Positions 31,001 through 46,000 of a stretch of 64,000 bases of DNA are shown here, one piece after another. This stretch comes from Trichoplax adhaerens (Eukaryota > Placozoa > Uniplacotomia > Trichoplacea > Trichoplacidae): positions 10,974,878-11,038,877 of the forward strand of contig NW_002060943.1 in assembly GCF_000150275.1 (NCBI RefSeq), read 5' to 3'. Under the pieces are notes generated by a model. The model did no database searches. It was not told the origin of the DNA and worked only from the letters and a program-made list of their open reading frames with translations. A program made the position numbers and the translations under genes. Numbering within the stretch: position 1 is the first letter of the stretch; the number at the start of each line of letters is the position of its first letter.

Positions 31001-34000
31001 TAATTATGAACATCTGTAATTGTTAACTCTGCCCAAAATAATGATACGTAATCGTTTTTATAAATTTGTATTCGGATTAGGAGGCATTCGATATTTACCT
31101 TTCATCAGCGATTGAACTATAGCCGTATCAAAATCCCCATCATCGGTGGTATACATTGTGAACTAGTAAAAGAAACAGAAATGTTCTAAAGCATATTGAA
31201 GAATATCACTCTTTCATTAGAATTCAAACTGAGCCAACTGGAATTTTATGTTAGCTACTACTAGTTTAAGTCCATAAGATAACCTTAAATTCTTTTAATA
31301 GAGTATTTCTCTTATTTCTAATTAAAGAAATCTACGATAGGTAACTTACAACATCTTTAAATTTTATTAGATCGTTGATTTTCTGGAAGCACTGCATGAT
31401 TTCCTTAAAATTGTGGTATTCAGACCAATTGAATTCTTCTCGAATTAGGCGCTTAGTTTCATTTTCATATTGTGGACTGATACGATAATTATTAACCCTT
31501 TCAGATATAAAGAAATGAATAGATTAACTAGAATAATTTATGAATATTATTACGATTAGAGCGTAATTTAATTACAAATAAAAGCAACATTTATAAAATT
31601 TTATAATTCGTTACTATCATTGCGTATTATTGAAGGTAGCATAGTTATTTTTAGTTGAGTAACCATCTGTAACTCATAACATCGTATTAATTACAATTTG
31701 TAATAAAATCGGGTAAAATTTCGATGTTTTTTGAATGGCTAACCTAAAAATATCCTGTATTTACAGTAATTTTGCTACTTTTTAATTATACTGCTATATA
31801 ATACAATTATCATGTTTTTGTTTATAACTATCGTTATACCTATATAAATACGAGTATAATTTATGTGTATTTAGATTTCCAATTATATTGCATGTTTTTT
31901 AGTCTATATCATATTGTACGCTTGATAGTCCTTAGCTGCATAGGTACGGGTATATTTATCTAGCTCTTATACCGGTACATTAATACTCTATCTAATTCGA
32001 CGTGATTTATCGATATCAATACTGTTAGCTTTTATACTCTAGTCTTGGCTAGTTAATGTAAAAGTATTGGCTGCCTCATCGCTATAAAAGGTATAAAAAT
32101 TTACTAAAAAATTAACCTAAAAATACACTGTATATATTACGGTAACTCCCTCAGCATATTTACTATAGTCTTGCTACTTTTCAATTATATCACTATGTAA
32201 CGTATCTATTATTTTACTATTTACAACTATCATTATACTTATGCTTGATACTAATTTAAATAATTATCAGATCTTTACTGCATTGAATGGCCATCGTTAC
32301 GTTATTATTTCTATGTAATACGAGTATAATCTAGTTAGAATTAGATTTGCAATTAAATATATTTGTCGGCCTATGCTATATTGTACTGTATATTTGATAG
32401 CCCATAGCTGCATCGATATATCTAGCAGTTACACGTGTACCTTAATACCCTATCGAATTTTATACGATCTATCAACATCAATACCATAAGCTTTTATAGT
32501 CTAGTCTTCACTAGTTGATATAAAGTGTTGACTATTTTATCTTTCTAGAAAGAATAGATAAAGGAATCAATTTAAACCCTTTCATACTCTTTGCCTCGAT
32601 GATCTTTGACTTTGCCAGTTGCCACCGCATGAGTATAAGCATATGCTAATATATTTGCTGCTCCACCACTGTCAGCAACAACCACTATTGGAACATTCAA
32701 ACGATGCTTGCTTCCACTATATAAATCAGTTACAGCAATGTAGCTGTGAAGTTTGCAGATTGTTTGATATCCTCCACCAACGATTATGTTTAGGCAGGGT
32801 ACAGTGTATTCTAATTTGGATATTCAATGGTCAGTTAATACGTTGATAGAATGGTCAGTATGAACATACAGTAACATAAAAAAGCTTTACTCTGTTAAAA
32901 AAGTGATTTACCATATAGCATTTTGCCAGTTAGCATTGCACATGGTTCTAATCCTACCGGTCGAGATTCTTCCAGAAATAATATGTGTTTAAAAGATTTA
33001 TGTAGGGGTACTGCAATCTCCTTAGCAAGCTTATTATCAGGATAACGAGCTTCTGTCCGATCCTAACAAAAACATAAATTGAAAAATATGCATAGAATAG
33101 ACATTAGTGAGTATTATTCAAAGTATTTACGTATCGGATGCAGTTTGAGCTGCTTATAAGGAAAACTCTATAGTATTTTTAAGTAAGCATAGAATAGATT
33201 TTAGCAAGTGCTGTTCAAAGCTATGGCTTTATAGATCAACCAATAGTTTGAGCTACATCAAGGAATTTTCTGAAGTATTTTTCGACTTTTACAAGTTATG
33301 ATAGCTATAAAGGTCGACACTCTATCGTACAATTTCATCTATAGGGTTGCTTCCATCGCTTTGATTTTGAACAATTGCGTTTTTCCAATACGCATAGCCA
33401 ATTAACATGGTATCGCTATTTCGCTGCATTTCAGTAGCTACTGAGCTTTCCATAACAGCTTCACCAACATAATCCATAATGCCAACATTATCACAATCTA
33501 CAGCTACAACGTATGGATTTATTAAACGTATAATCTTTGCTAAACCGAATCCAAAAATTTTTTTTAATTCAGGGTTAACATTGAATCCGCGAACTCCGCC
33601 AATAATAGTAATAGCCATGTCAGGACGCTGTAAATACCAGTACCAACGGAATAACTTGTAGACTTCATCAATATTTGCATTTGATGTCATACGTATATAC
33701 TATAATCAAGATAAATAATCGAATTACGAAGAGCAATAATTAGATCTTTTTAAACTCTAAAAGTTATCTTAAATATCATACTAAAAATTATGAAATTGGA
33801 AGAACTAGGACTGATATGCTGATTAATACGATACATAAATATTCGTAAATATCAATGAATTACAAAGAATAGCAACTAGACCTTTCTTAACTCTAACGCC
33901 TAAAAATTATCTTAAAGAAATACTAACAATTGTGGAATTGAATGAATTGCGACTGATATACCGATTAATAAGATGTAAAAATATGTGTCAATACTATGCT

Positions 34001-37000
34001 CTCTTATAAAAATAGCATGCAATGTCAAATTCTACTTCTATAAACCTTAGAACCACGATGTTCTTGAAAATGTATTTTACCACCCGAAACGTAATATTCG
34101 CGGTGCATAATATTTTTCATGTTATCCTGTTATGATTGGTGAATGAATGAAATAGAGTATTAAAATCTTCAATCTTTTACGTATTTAATTCTTACCAAAA
34201 ATCAATACTTAAAAATAGTTCAAGAACTCGAGTTAGTAATTGAAATGGTATCTAACTAGAGTTCATACAAGTATCACTTATAACCAAATTTAAGTCTTTA
34301 TGGAGATACAATATTTATTAAGCGTAGCTAATAGTAATAGTTGTTTACAGCACATTTACTACTATATGACTTATTGTAAAATAACTGGCTGAATAGCTTC
34401 CTAAAGGATTGTAAGACAAACTTTCTGCAATAATGATAACGCCATTTGTTCAATAGTCTACGATTGACATAATATGCGAAATTTTTGACGGTATGCGATC
34501 ATCTATTTGCAACCACTGACTGAGCAAAACATTTTTACATCATTTTTATTTCACTTGTTGCAATACTATAGCATATAACGGTTCATATGAGGTTTGCGAT
34601 TGGCCTGAATGTTAATAACTAATCATTACAAAGCAAGAAGTGTAATTAGGAATACTATGCCATAGCGTTATAGCTTAGATCAGGGAAACCGACATTACTT
34701 ATCCTTACAAAGCAATTTAAGGAAAATATCATTATAATTATATGATGGAAACTACTAAAACAACTACCAAAATAACTATTTCAAGTCGCGTCAATTCATA
34801 TAAGCAATAAATTCTTGGCTCCAATAAATAAATATGGTTGAAAATGAATTAATCAATAAGAGCATCACAGTATTTAGTAATTTGTACAAGTCAGATCTTT
34901 GAGCTTAAATTACCATGTTATATATACAGATCGAAATTATAATTTGGTTAATTACCTCCAATGCATTCTTTATACTCATTACAGTCACATCATTATTACC
35001 AGCAGCTGCTGATTCTATAGGTGTATGTCCTTCCTAATATGTCATAAAAATTAGCTGTAGATTAAATAAATTGCATCATCTGTTTCATCTACTAGAATTA
35101 ATATTTTTATAATGAGACATGCTTAATCTGTTTATATCATACTCGATAAATTATCCACTCTTAACTATTTCCCAAAGCAAATAATTGTAAAGTTAACTTA
35201 TGGTAACGGATTTAATCTCCAGAATGATGATGTAGTCTATATATTTATAGTATACTGCAATATAACTTTAACGTAATTGCCTTTAGCTTTACAATATTAA
35301 TAAAGTAAATTAAGTCTAGCACTCTAACTGCAATAAAGACTATTAATCATATCCAAATTCCTTTTAAGAAATTCCTTGAAAAAAGAAAATTAGCTACTGT
35401 ATGGATCCAAACACTGATGAAATCTATTAGTGATTCTATGTTGCACCTTATTAATCACCCAATCGAATCGCGATTGACCTTTGTCACCTTCCATATAGCG
35501 CAACAGTAGTTGTGTACATCTATCCTGACCGTTAATAGCCGCAATATGCAGAGGGGAATGGCCAAGTTTATTTCTCTCATAAAATAAATCTGGTGTCTGT
35601 TAAATGAAGATCAAATATTAGTCGTTACTGAAATGATTCAGTAAAATACTATACGAGTTCAAATAATCGATTGTTATAAACTTTTAATTTGATGTAATAT
35701 AAAAAATAGTGAATGATACAGCTTTGGAATCATATCTAGGAATAGGTCAGGAGTGATCAATTTACCATAAATCCTTCAGTAAGTTCATAATAAACTTTAA
35801 TTGCTTCTAATTGACCTTTCTTAACTGCATAGTGGATTGGATTATCGCCATTGTTCTATTTTGGTATAATAATGTATTCTTTAAAATATATATGTTAAGA
35901 AATTGTAACTGTACTATGCGTAAAGTTAATATCGATAGTTCCAATATTTAAAACTCGAAATATTTACTTTAAATCTGGAATTATAACTTTACTCACATCT
36001 TTGACGTAGGCATCTGCTCCATATTTTGTCAGGAGCTTAATTCCTTCTAAGTTATTATCGGCGAAAGCTTGATGCATAGCAGTTTCATCATTACCACTGA
36101 CATTCTTGTAGGATAATAATAATAATTTTACTACTAAAATAGCCTAATTATATGATATCTTATGAAGTAATTTCTTAATCATTTTGGTAAATGATAGGCC
36201 GGGGTCTTAACGACTGTGCAAGGGAATGTACTGTAGTTATTACTAAAGTAAAACATGCAACACATTTATAAACTATTCTTCCACACTCTGAAAAGGTCTT
36301 AAGTTACATAATGGATTAGGTAAGTGATTCTTTTTCTATTAGAATACAGTAGAAATACGCATAATTTTATACTTACAGGTAGGCTAAGTTTCCCTTCTCT
36401 GGCAACTCGTTCGATAAAGTCTTCGTTATTCTCCTTAGTAGCTTTATAGATGTCGATCATGGTAGTCTAAATGATACAATTAGTAACAGATCACACAATT
36501 TAATCGTTAGCATATGCTAGTATACAAAAAATAAATTGGATGATAAAATAGAAACTGTCCATTCGATATACAACATTCCAAATTTTCTCAATATACGATG
36601 TCATTGCTGAATGGATTTATCATCAGCATACTTGATCATTTCTAGGTAAATGCTGTACTAGTTCTTCAAAATAGCAATAATTACGTTTTCCATTTCCAGG
36701 ACGTCGGCATCAAATTTAAGTAATAATTCAACGCAATTTTCATGATGATTTTCTCTGGCAGCTTGTAGAGGTGTCCGGCCATACTATCACATAGATATCA
36801 TTTATTACACACGATAATATTGCTGGCAGCACTCAATCATAATCACTTTTATCAATATCTCATGGAATTTTAGGAAAATTAAACTATGTAAAACCTCATT
36901 CATGCATCGTATATCCACTTTTTGGTCAATAATCCACTTTAGCATTTCGTAGTGTCCTTTCGTGGCAGAAATGTGGCATAAATTCATGCCAGACTAGAAA

Positions 37001-40000
37001 AAATAAAATTTTGCTATACAGTTATTGCTAGAATTATTCATTTATGACTAAAGGAATGGTTTAATATCATGGGTAGCGATTTCAATTTTTCTTCTAGTCA
37101 ATTCGATCTGGCACATATTTACCCAGATTGATTCATTTATGACTAACAGCAACAGTTTATTATCATAGATAGCCATTTCTATCCTATTTAGAGTATAGTA
37201 AAGTGATTCTGTTTATGATTTAATTCGATAACTTACCATAGTCTTGACGTGAATGTCGACATTGTTGCTATTTAGCCACATGAGCATTTCCATGTAGCCT
37301 CCTTCCGCAGCGACACAAGCCATATTATTTCCAGTCTAAGATTGCATACAGCAATGAATCATTTAGCATCAATCAACATTACTCGTACAGTCTAGTATTT
37401 CCAGAAAAATTAGCAATATCATAGATTAGCTCTGTCTTATTCACCGAATCGACCCAGTTAATATCCACTTTCTGCTGTTTTAGCCAAACTAATAATTCCA
37501 TCTTTCCATTGTGCGCTGCATGATAAGCTATGCTTCTCCCAAGCTACCATAGCAGTGGGATAATTAAATCAAGATTTATTGAAACGCCATTCAATGCAAG
37601 TATAATAATTCAAAGAGTTAAAATTTAGACATTATCACAGTTTTTACTACTGCTAAATTTTAGTTAATAGAAAGGAATGATGAATTATAAGCTTCAATAA
37701 CGACAGTCAATAGAAATGTATTTAATAGAATTAATTTAGACATTATCTTATTTTCTACTACCATTAAATTATAGCTAATAGAAAGGATTGATGAATTATT
37801 GGGTGCAATAACGACATCCAATATAAGTGCATTAATTAATAATTAAATTTATTCATTATCGCAGTTTCTACTAATACTAAATTATAGCCAAGAGGAAGGA
37901 TTGATGGGCGATTAGCTACAATTTTTGATATTATTGTTTCTCTTTACCTTATCTTTGCGATGGATATCAACATGTTTATCATTAAGCCAAGAAAGCATTT
38001 CTAGATCATTCCGTTCGGCGCTGTAGTAGCTGATATTATTGCCATGCTGGATATTTTTAAACGACAAGGAAGTAATGAAAGCTAATTCAATATCAGCATA
38101 TTAGAAGAGTGACAGTAGTAGAATGATAAAGTGCACAAGTTAAAAGTGCTGCGGATTTTGACTACCGCTTACAATTCAGATAGCTCATGATTGCATTATA
38201 GTGTCGTACTGCCTCCTACATTCAAAACTAGTTTAGATTCCTGATCTAAAAATACTTTAATTTCTCTGTTCTCTGAGCATATTACAAGTAATAACTATTT
38301 GTATGTAGCTATAACTTGCAGACAGCAGTATTCTATTCTAAAATTCAATATTTTGACATGAGTTCTAGCCAAAAAGTTATGGTATTGGGTAGTAATGTAT
38401 TCATTTACTACGTAGTATATTTTATGCTTGATGAAGGACTAAAGTAAAATATTTTGTTAGTATAGGACGAAAAAGAATTGATCTTTTCCACGATCCATTC
38501 CACTCTAATGATGAGCTGCACCGACATGTAATCATATAAATCTCTTGTAATATTGCTACTTGAGTTGAGACAGTTTTACTTCTATAGTACAAGGTGATTT
38601 TCGTGCATTTAATACTCATTTAGAGAATTGAGTTTCTATAAAAGTTTATCCACTTTCTATGTCAAACTATCAGCACCATTGCATTAGTTACTCATATAGT
38701 GAATACTTACAGCATCAATATGATATAAATCACCCCGACGTTTATGAAGTTCTTTAAGAATAGCTAAAGAGCCTCGTTTAACTGCATAAAACAGCGGGGT
38801 AGATCCTCCTTCCTATGGAAAGGTAGAAAGTAAATTTATAAATATCAAATCATATTCAAGCCTTACAAACATTATCATAGCTATAAAAAAAAATAGCTAT
38901 AGCATAAATAGAATGTATACGGTACATCCTAATGCTAGATAGACATAGTAGTCAATAGAGTATTTCAAAAAATTATTTAATCGTTTAATAATAAGTAGGA
39001 CTATAAAAATTCTCTTATAATTGAAAGAATGAACATGATATTAATATTCTGGATTTCTATCGCTAATAAAGCGCGGCTCTACGATTCTACTAAACCATGG
39101 ACTACTAGATGTACCAAAAATATGTAAAAAAATTTAGAAGTCTACATCGATACATTAACATTAAAGCTAAAATTAAATAATAGGTATCTAGTTCCGATCT
39201 ATTTTAAATTACAACCGATAAGACTGGCAACTAATTACATATTAATTTCACAATTGTACTAAACCTATAATTTAAGTAATTAAGCGAACGAGAAGATGAA
39301 AGTACCCAATTCCAACTTAGTTTAAAATATAACAGATGAGTCTAGCAACTGACAATATGCAACTTTACAATTGTGCTAAAAGTGGTAGTTTAACAAATAA
39401 AATTATTAATGAAATGAATTTATCTAGTCCGAAATCTAGATTAAATTGTAGTGAGACTAGTGACTAATAATGTATTACTTCACAATTCTACTATACCTGT
39501 ACCTTAATAAATGAAATGAATACAAAGATAAAATTATCTAGTTCCAATCTAGTTTCAACTTTAATCAAAAAAGGCTACGAATATTAATCGTACTTATCAA
39601 GTATGAAACTCTACTATGAATCGAAAATTAAGTCAAATGAACAATCTTGGCCCACTAATCAAGTGCAACTATCAAATTCTAGCATAAGCTCAATAACATA
39701 AAGTGAAACTAACGTCTTGTGCATTGGGATCTGCGTCGTAATTGAGCAAAATTGTAACCGCATTTAAATCTCCATTAAAGACCGCTTTATGAAGGACAGT
39801 CTCCTTTCTCGCTCCCTTAATAATTCAATTAAGAAAAAAGAAATAATTTTTTGGTATTAGTAATTGAGAAGTGATTTTAATTGAATTTCTGTATTCTTGT
39901 TATGGTTAGTTGGCCTTGGATAAGTCTAAAGAATGATCTAATCCTGCAATCGTATTAGCCGATATCACGTATCTTACAGTAATGCTAATATCTACACCAT

Positions 40001-43000
40001 TTCGAGACATTTCTTCTAGTAGCTTGATATTTTCTAGCTTGGCCAATTCAAAGATATCGTCAACGGTAACCTAACCAATTACAATCATTATTATATTACA
40101 GAAACTATCATATATACTTTGTTTAACTAGTAGAACATCCTGCATAATCTAAAATAGAAATATATATATATATAGGATAATTTCGCTCTTTACCAACAAC
40201 TTGATAAGTTCAACATGACACGTCTGAAAGGCGTAATCGATGGCCTTTTTGCCTTTCTAGTAGATATAGAATGAAAGAGAAAGAATAACATAAAATACAT
40301 GTACAATATTTATCATTTATCTATTTCACTTTGATAACATATAAACTTACGTTATTTTGTATGTCTAATCTCGCTCCTTTTTCGATCAATAAGCTGGTAC
40401 ATTTATAACTACCGTTCATGCAAGCAAGATGAAGTGGAGTATTACCAACCTATATCCATCAAGATTGTTAGAAATGGGCAATTTTTTTAATTTGTCGAAA
40501 GAATAAATAAAAATCTGATGACATCTGATAGGTATTGCATGAATAACCGATAACAGTTAATAGTTCATTTTAAACTAATATTTAACATCGTTCTCATTAA
40601 ATATTAAAAAGAGCATCGGCGATATTCTTAATTTCTAAGGTTACATTTACTACATACAAGAAAGCAATTTAAAGATGTAAATGGTGCAATAGAGTAGGGA
40701 TGATGTTACGGATTTACAAGCGTCTCTGTATCTAATTATAGGATTTCTTGTATTGTATTCATATCGGTTGTACAGTATTGCAACCTTATCAGAGCTTAAC
40801 GGCACTAGTTCTGTTCCGCACTAGATCAGTAAAGGACTATATTGTACAGTATATAAGGTGGTGAGAAATCAGAATAAAGATAGATATTCACGTGGAAGCT
40901 TAGCTGACGATCTCGCTTCAGTTGACTGAGAGCATACCAAAAAACAGACGCTATCGTTACCGCTAACAGATGGTCTAATAACGTAAAGGGGATTAAATCA
41001 TTTTGCTGAAACGTACGTTATTAGCACTATTTAGGTCAACACCATATTGAATCAAGGTGCCGATCACTTCTTTTCTCCTGTAAGCTGCTGCTGTGTGCAT
41101 TGGTTTCCATTTTGCCTAATGATGATTAAAAAGTACCATGAAAATTTTTATGCAATACTATTGTATAATTTTGAAGTAATAATACTGAATACTTTGGCGT
41201 AAAACTAATACTTTAAGATGATATGAATACAAAGTAAATTATTAATTATCTCGATATATTACATTATTGTCTGCTTCAATTTGACCTCCATGGTCATATA
41301 GCAAGGTAAAAATTTTGCAATCGCCTTTCATTGCAGCTTGATGCATTAATGTATTTCCATATTCCTAATGGAGTAAGGAACAAGCAAAAGAAAATGTCAA
41401 CCTTTAAAAGCCGATTATGGTTTCAATTTTGAGTGATCATAGCAACATCAGAATAGCTTAAGCTACTAGAAGCACTAAATCGAGCAAAAATTGGCTTACA
41501 TTGGAATAGTTAGGATCGGCACCATACTGCAATGCCCATTGAACTGCCTTATAATTCCCTTCCATGACAGCCAATCTCAATAAAATTTGCTGATAGCAAA
41601 ATAAATTTATCAACATGCTTTAATTCAAAGTCCATCGAAGAAAATTTTAATAGAAATCTACACAATTCTGCAGCATTTAAGTAATCCCAATGATCTGTCA
41701 AGTTAATCTTTCTTTATCGATTCTATCTTACCGGTTGATCTATATCGTTATTGTTTTGAATACTCTTATACAGTTTTTCACTCTGTGACATGCTTTTTTC
41801 CACACCATCCTTCTTGCTAATCTATAATGAAAATAGTTATAAAGAATTACTAATTTAATTTTTATCTACTTACACTCAATAAAGAGATTCATCGGTAAAA
41901 TAAAATAAGAAATTGATCGACTACTTTGTAAGCGTTTATGAACCTATTAGATGGATAAAGTATAATAGCTTCAAATAATAAAAAATGAATTTCTTATATT
42001 AATAGTTTAGCTTTTCACCCACAATTGAAAGTACAGTATTTAGATTTACTCATGTATAGTATTGCAAAAGATATGTTGAAGTAGTTCATGAAATTTAGCG
42101 CAAAGTATTCTCAATTGTAGATCGCCTAATTTAATATAAATCCGTTGAAAGTACGCGTATAAATACGAAAATTTAGCCTAATGTGCTCGTGTGCTCATAC
42201 CAGTTATATAAATTAGATAGTGTAGTAAATTATTACAAAAATTACTCTTATCGAGGCTTTACCTGATCAGTAGCTAAAATGTAATCAGTTTTAATATCAT
42301 CTAAGGTCAAGGCTGATTCCACTTCGGGTTGAAATAAGATTCGGCAGGCATTTCATTTATATTTTAAAGTGAAAACAAATTCAAAGCATGAAATTAGAAA
42401 TAGAAAACACTAACGATATGAAATAAAAGGAGCTAATGCTGAGTGTAACCGTTAGAAATTTTATTGCTAACTATCCATCACTTTAGTAAACTTTAAGAGA
42501 ATTTTTATTTTTACTATCTAATTAACTATTGACCAATTTTGGAGATAATTAAGCAATCGATAACCTAATGTATTTTATATTTTGGACAACAATAATAGAA
42601 ATTTTATATTTTTTTACCAACTAATTCTGGATAGCCTTCTATCTGGATAGCATCAATTTCACAAAATTGATTTACTATGGTGCAATCAAGTTCAAGCATG
42701 ACGGTATCCGTTTGAAATGGAGGAATCTGAAAAATTTAATAGGTGAGTAATCGGTTTTAAGCCATAATACAACAAACAGTCATAAAATCTTTACCACTCT
42801 ATTCAATTAGTAGAAATAAGATAGTCGCTATTCTATCGGCATAGTTCTGTTAAAGCAATCCAGTGCTTTTAATACTGATCTATTAAACACTATAGATTAA
42901 CTCTATTTATCTCTAACCGTTTGCAGAAATGGAGCAAATATTCGAGCAATCTTGTATGATAATGGAAACTTGCTTGGGCTCATTTCCCAAATTGGGATCC

Positions 43001-46000
43001 ATTGCTCTTTGTCTTTGTTCCATACACAGATTCCTTTAACAGCCCCACAGTTATAGGTTTCATAGATATTAATTTTCTTGATATAAATGGATTCTTCAAA
43101 TTTCACCTATGGCACAAATTATTGTCTTTGTGAATCAAACTAATTACATATTCTTATCATCAATTATTTCTGCAAAAGAATGCAGAAATAGCATCTTGCT
43201 TTAACGTTAAGGTTAGGATTTATTGAAATGATTCATTATAGCTTTCTAATTTCGTTGTTATACATAAGTAATCATTAGTAACAGTATTAGTAGTATGGTT
43301 ATATCTTTGTAATCAAATTCTGTTCTTCAGGATAAAAAAACAAATTTGCAATATCATTCTGTGGTGGAGACAGTAGTTAGGTACAATGTGATAATTGCGG
43401 TAGGTCAACGTGGTGGCTGCCGTGAGTAAAGTGTGAATACTAACTGTGACTAATAATGCAACTTAAGAAATCTAAGGTAGAAAACGGCAGTATTTGTAGC
43501 AATGGCATTAGAACACATGCAGAGAACATCATTGTAGGATTAGATACAACATATACCATAACAGGTTATAGAATAGCAGATGATTGTAGAAAATAGCGAG
43601 GACTGTAATAACTAAATGTAGTAAGCCATATTTGAACCTAGAGCGAACAGACTGTAGATATGTCTAAATATAAGATCAATACAGCATGTCTATATTTAAG
43701 AGTAAAATATAGTTACAGTATATTCTAAATACACTACACATTCGATATTATACGCTAAAATTATAGCGATGTGTTTTACACGATACCGGTAACTAGCTAA
43801 TCTCGCATATTTGAACGCTCGTTGTCCGTAATGAATTACGTATGTTATGTATTTCAGTTATCTATCTGGTAAGTTATTTATATTAATACTTTTAATAGAT
43901 CAGAAATGGAGGAATTAATGAAATGAAATAAAATTTGAAAAGAATAGCTACTCCAGGCTTAGTTTATAAAGCAAATCTCAATATAAAAGTGCTTGTTGAT
44001 AACTGATGGTTATTATAGATTCGTATATATGATAAACGTTTCTTGGTTTCCATCGCAGAATTTATAACTATACTACTCACCCACAGATTCTACATATACT
44101 ACAACCTACTTCGTAATAGAATATAATCTAAGTAATATAACTGGTATAATATTAATTAAAGCAATTCTTAAATTATTAAAGCATTATAATATTGAGATAT
44201 AAATTCTAATAGCTGACGATCATTTATAAGGTAGAACGGAAATTTATACAACTAGGCGGCTTGCTTCTAGAATCTATGGAAATTGTAGGAATATCTTTAT
44301 AGAATATTGTCACAAGTTGTACAATCGGTATGATATAGACTAGCGAATTTCTTTCAAGATTTTAAAACCATTTTGATGTTACAATGTAAAGTCTTACGTT
44401 CGATGATCTTGATGATTAATATCTTACTAATCTAGCGTATTACAATGACGTTTAAAGTGTTTTTAATGATACGTATTTTTATACACGAAAGATTCGATCA
44501 CGTCTAGAAGCACTATTGAACGATATGATACTGTATTGATATATTATTGATTGCAAAAATTTGACAAAAAACGATCGTATAACAAATATAAAGTTCGTGG
44601 GATACTGTTTGACATCTAATTAAGAAAAGAAAAGTAATCGCAAATCATGAATCATAGATTCTTACCACAATGCACTGATCATTATCGTATTTGCCCTGAG
44701 CCCAAGCTCCTTCTAAATGACCATACCTAGGATAAACAGTAGGAGGACCAATGACACAGTCGGCATTCCATCTAAAGCATAAAAGATAAATGTCGTTTAT
44801 ATACATGGCAGTAGAGACTTAAGTCTGTTTATTTACTTAGAAAAACAAGTAATGGTTAATATCACCAAACTAGATATGAAATTTTTTTACCATAACATGC
44901 ATATTCTAGTATCTTAATTATTATGACATTCGTAATAATTCATATTCTAAAACTAGACATAAATGTTTTCGTGGTTAAAGATATGTAAAAGTGTCACAAA
45001 CCAGCTTAGTGACAAGGATAACGTAAAATAAATCTCTAAATTACTATAGTCTCCGGGATTCGGTATCCCTTGACTATCTCACAAGAATTTAGACGCCTTT
45101 GATTCTACGTTAAACTCAACTAGACAATTGAGAACTACTTTATTCAACTATCTGACGGGCTTATATACCCTTCTACAGCAGCTAACATTCATGAGTCATC
45201 TTATATAAAATACTTAGGTGAGAACATCTACTAATTAATTTTTCACAGTCGGACTACAATATATCCATTCACAGAATCATTTCAGTGCACATTACAACAC
45301 AGCATTAAATTTACTGTAACATATTTATAATTAGAGTAATTCCTATTGTAAGTAACTAGTTGTAATATATTATCACTATATTATATTCACCAAATTTAGA
45401 TAGCTATTTCTTCACGGTAGTTCGTACCGTGACAAAAAGATATAACAGTTTCGTTAACTGCATGAAACGGAAAATGGCGAAAATCTAACAAAGGCTATAT
45501 AATGTCGCTAGTGTTTGGTAACTGTTTTGCTGTAAACTGATTTCGTCCAAACTGGATATAAAAATTTTTATCATCTACGACATAGACATTCTAATATCTA
45601 TTTTGATTACTGTAATATACGAAATAGTTCATATTTTACTATAGAGATGAGTATTTTTACTGTTATAAATATGTGGAAGATATACGCGTACTATTTACGC
45701 TAGCTGCACGAAATTAGTTACAGGACTTGACCGAAAAAATAACGAAAATCTATTAGAGACTTTATAAGGTTAGAAGTGCTTGCTAATTTTGTAGATTTTC
45801 TTTTGAATTTTGATCATTTCTTAGCTGTAAACTGATTTCGTACAGTCACTGTAACTAAGATATCTTCAAATCTATAATATGCGTCATAGTTACTATCGCC
45901 AAATTAGATGTAAAAAGTTTTGTAACCAAGGACATCAATAATCCTAATTACTAGAATATGCATAATTTAACAGGCGAAGGAGAAACCTCAGCTGGAGGGG

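Noticed and set aside
34127-34955. Possible gene boundary between ankyrin exons and TRPM exons
   Set aside because: The intron is long (829 bases), but phases match (0 to 0), there is no stop or start signal at the edges, and copy 2 has the same exon succession. I kept one fused gene, subject to transcript check.
39185-39690. Regularly spaced repeats considered as a CRISPR-like array
   Set aside because: Units are about 117 bases, diverged, and lie in an intron of an animal gene. There is no short conserved repeat with unique spacers.
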